NCBI GenBank assembly: GCA_902515095.1
Contig: CABXTC010000010.1
Location: forward strand, 1 to 33,471
Length of the DNA stretch: 33,471 nucleotides
DNA from: an uncultured Pelagibacteraceae bacterium
GTDB lineage: Bacteria > Pseudomonadota > Alphaproteobacteria > Pelagibacterales > Pelagibacteraceae
Direction: 5' to 3'
Part shown: positions 33,219 through 33,471 of the stretch, one piece after another
How positions within the stretch are numbered: position 1 is the first letter of the stretch
Layout of the letters: each line of letters begins with the position of its first letter
Translations under genes and position numbers: made by a program
Notes under the pieces: generated by a model
What the model was told of the DNA's origin: nothing
Seen by the model: only the letters and a program-made list of their open reading frames with translations
The model's database searches: none

Positions 33219-33471
33219 ATGAAGAGATCTACAAAAACTATTTCAATAATACTGATATTTTTTTTAATCATAGCGATCGTGATTATTGGAAGAACAATGG
33301 TTGGAAATCATTTTAAAAAAAAATTTAGCAAAAGACCACCCCCAGGAATAATTGTAACAGAAGTAATTGAAAAAGAATTTTCAGAAAAAATAGAAACTTT
33401 TGGAACGGCAATCTCAAAAAAATCTAAAACTTTTAAGATAAAAAAAGATGATCTTTTTGAGGACTTAAAAT
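33219..33471 (+). CDS. RND efflux periplasmic adaptor (membrane fusion protein), N-terminal part
   Basis: Partial; runs off the right edge after 84 codons. A basic start (KRSTK), one transmembrane anchor at about 7-24, a basic-proline linker (KKKFSKRPPPG) and then IIVTEVIEKEFSEKIETFGTAISKKSKTFKIKK. This is the usual start of HlyD/MdtA-type adaptors (VxVxxVxxxxxxxxxxxxGTxxAxxxxxI). Begins 6 bases after the sulfurtransferase stop, so probably the third gene of this transcript. The RND pump would be expected just beyond the window. Confidence 0.78.
   Translation, partial: MKRSTKTISIILIFFLIIAIVIIGRTMVGNHFKKKFSKRPPPGIIVTEVIEKEFSEKIETFGTAISKKSKTFKIKKDDLFEDLK

Overview
The window is very AT-rich, gene-dense DNA with almost no spacer and many overlapping start and stop codons. 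Protein families and gene order (ileS-lspA-DUF3035/bamF, ribF next to a TIGR01459-type HAD protein, groESL, tldD/pmbA) point to a free-living alphaproteobacterium with a streamlined genome. The closest fit is the SAR11/Pelagibacterales group; this is inferred from composition and family content, not from a search. It reads as an ordinary chromosome: I see no phage, IS element, CRISPR array, rRNA or tRNA.

Layout. 1-5199 (minus): HAD-IIA protein, ribF, ileS, lspA and the start of a bamF-like lipoprotein gene, as one tightly packed operon. 5269-7357 (plus): groES-groEL with a heat-shock-type promoter and a clear terminator. 7378-11630: a possible 37-residue basic peptide, a DEAD-box RNA helicase, typA/bipA and a YczE-like membrane protein. 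11681-16069: an exported protein of unknown function, then (minus) tldD, pmbA and an FAD-dependent amine-oxidase-like enzyme. 16155-20127: a DCC-family protein, then a minus operon of a dihydrodipicolinate-synthase-family lyase, cyclopropane fatty acid synthase, a coiled-coil protein with a poly-lysine, frame-broken upstream region, and a small membrane protein. 20176-23734: a GT9 glycosyltransferase, a membrane-anchored J-domain protein and oligopeptidase B. 23738-24620: a small heat shock gene with a sigma-32-type promoter and a probable RNA thermometer, facing a small lipoprotein. 24747-26617: purine permease and purine phosphoribosyltransferase, convergent. 26623-30118: a sugar gene pair, one being an 847-residue SDR-cupin-C-methyltransferase fusion and the other a GT17 glycosyltransferase. 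30115-33471: DUF1330 protein, AlkA-like glycosylase, EamA transporter, msrA, mercaptopyruvate sulfurtransferase and the start of an RND adaptor gene.

The most notable items are: (1) the hsp20 leader, where a promoter matching the groES one leads into two small hairpins, the second hiding the ribosome binding site with a UUGCU/GGAGG pairing and an internal G-G opposition, as in ROSE-type thermometers; (2) the three-domain sugar enzyme, which would place C-methylation, cupin epimerase/isomerase and ketoreductase steps of a branched deoxysugar in one chain; (3) the A-tract frame break ahead of the coiled-coil gene, which could be transcriptional slippage, a sequencing indel, or a non-ATG start. 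Five gene pairs meet tail to tail with overlapping or touching stop codons and no terminator.
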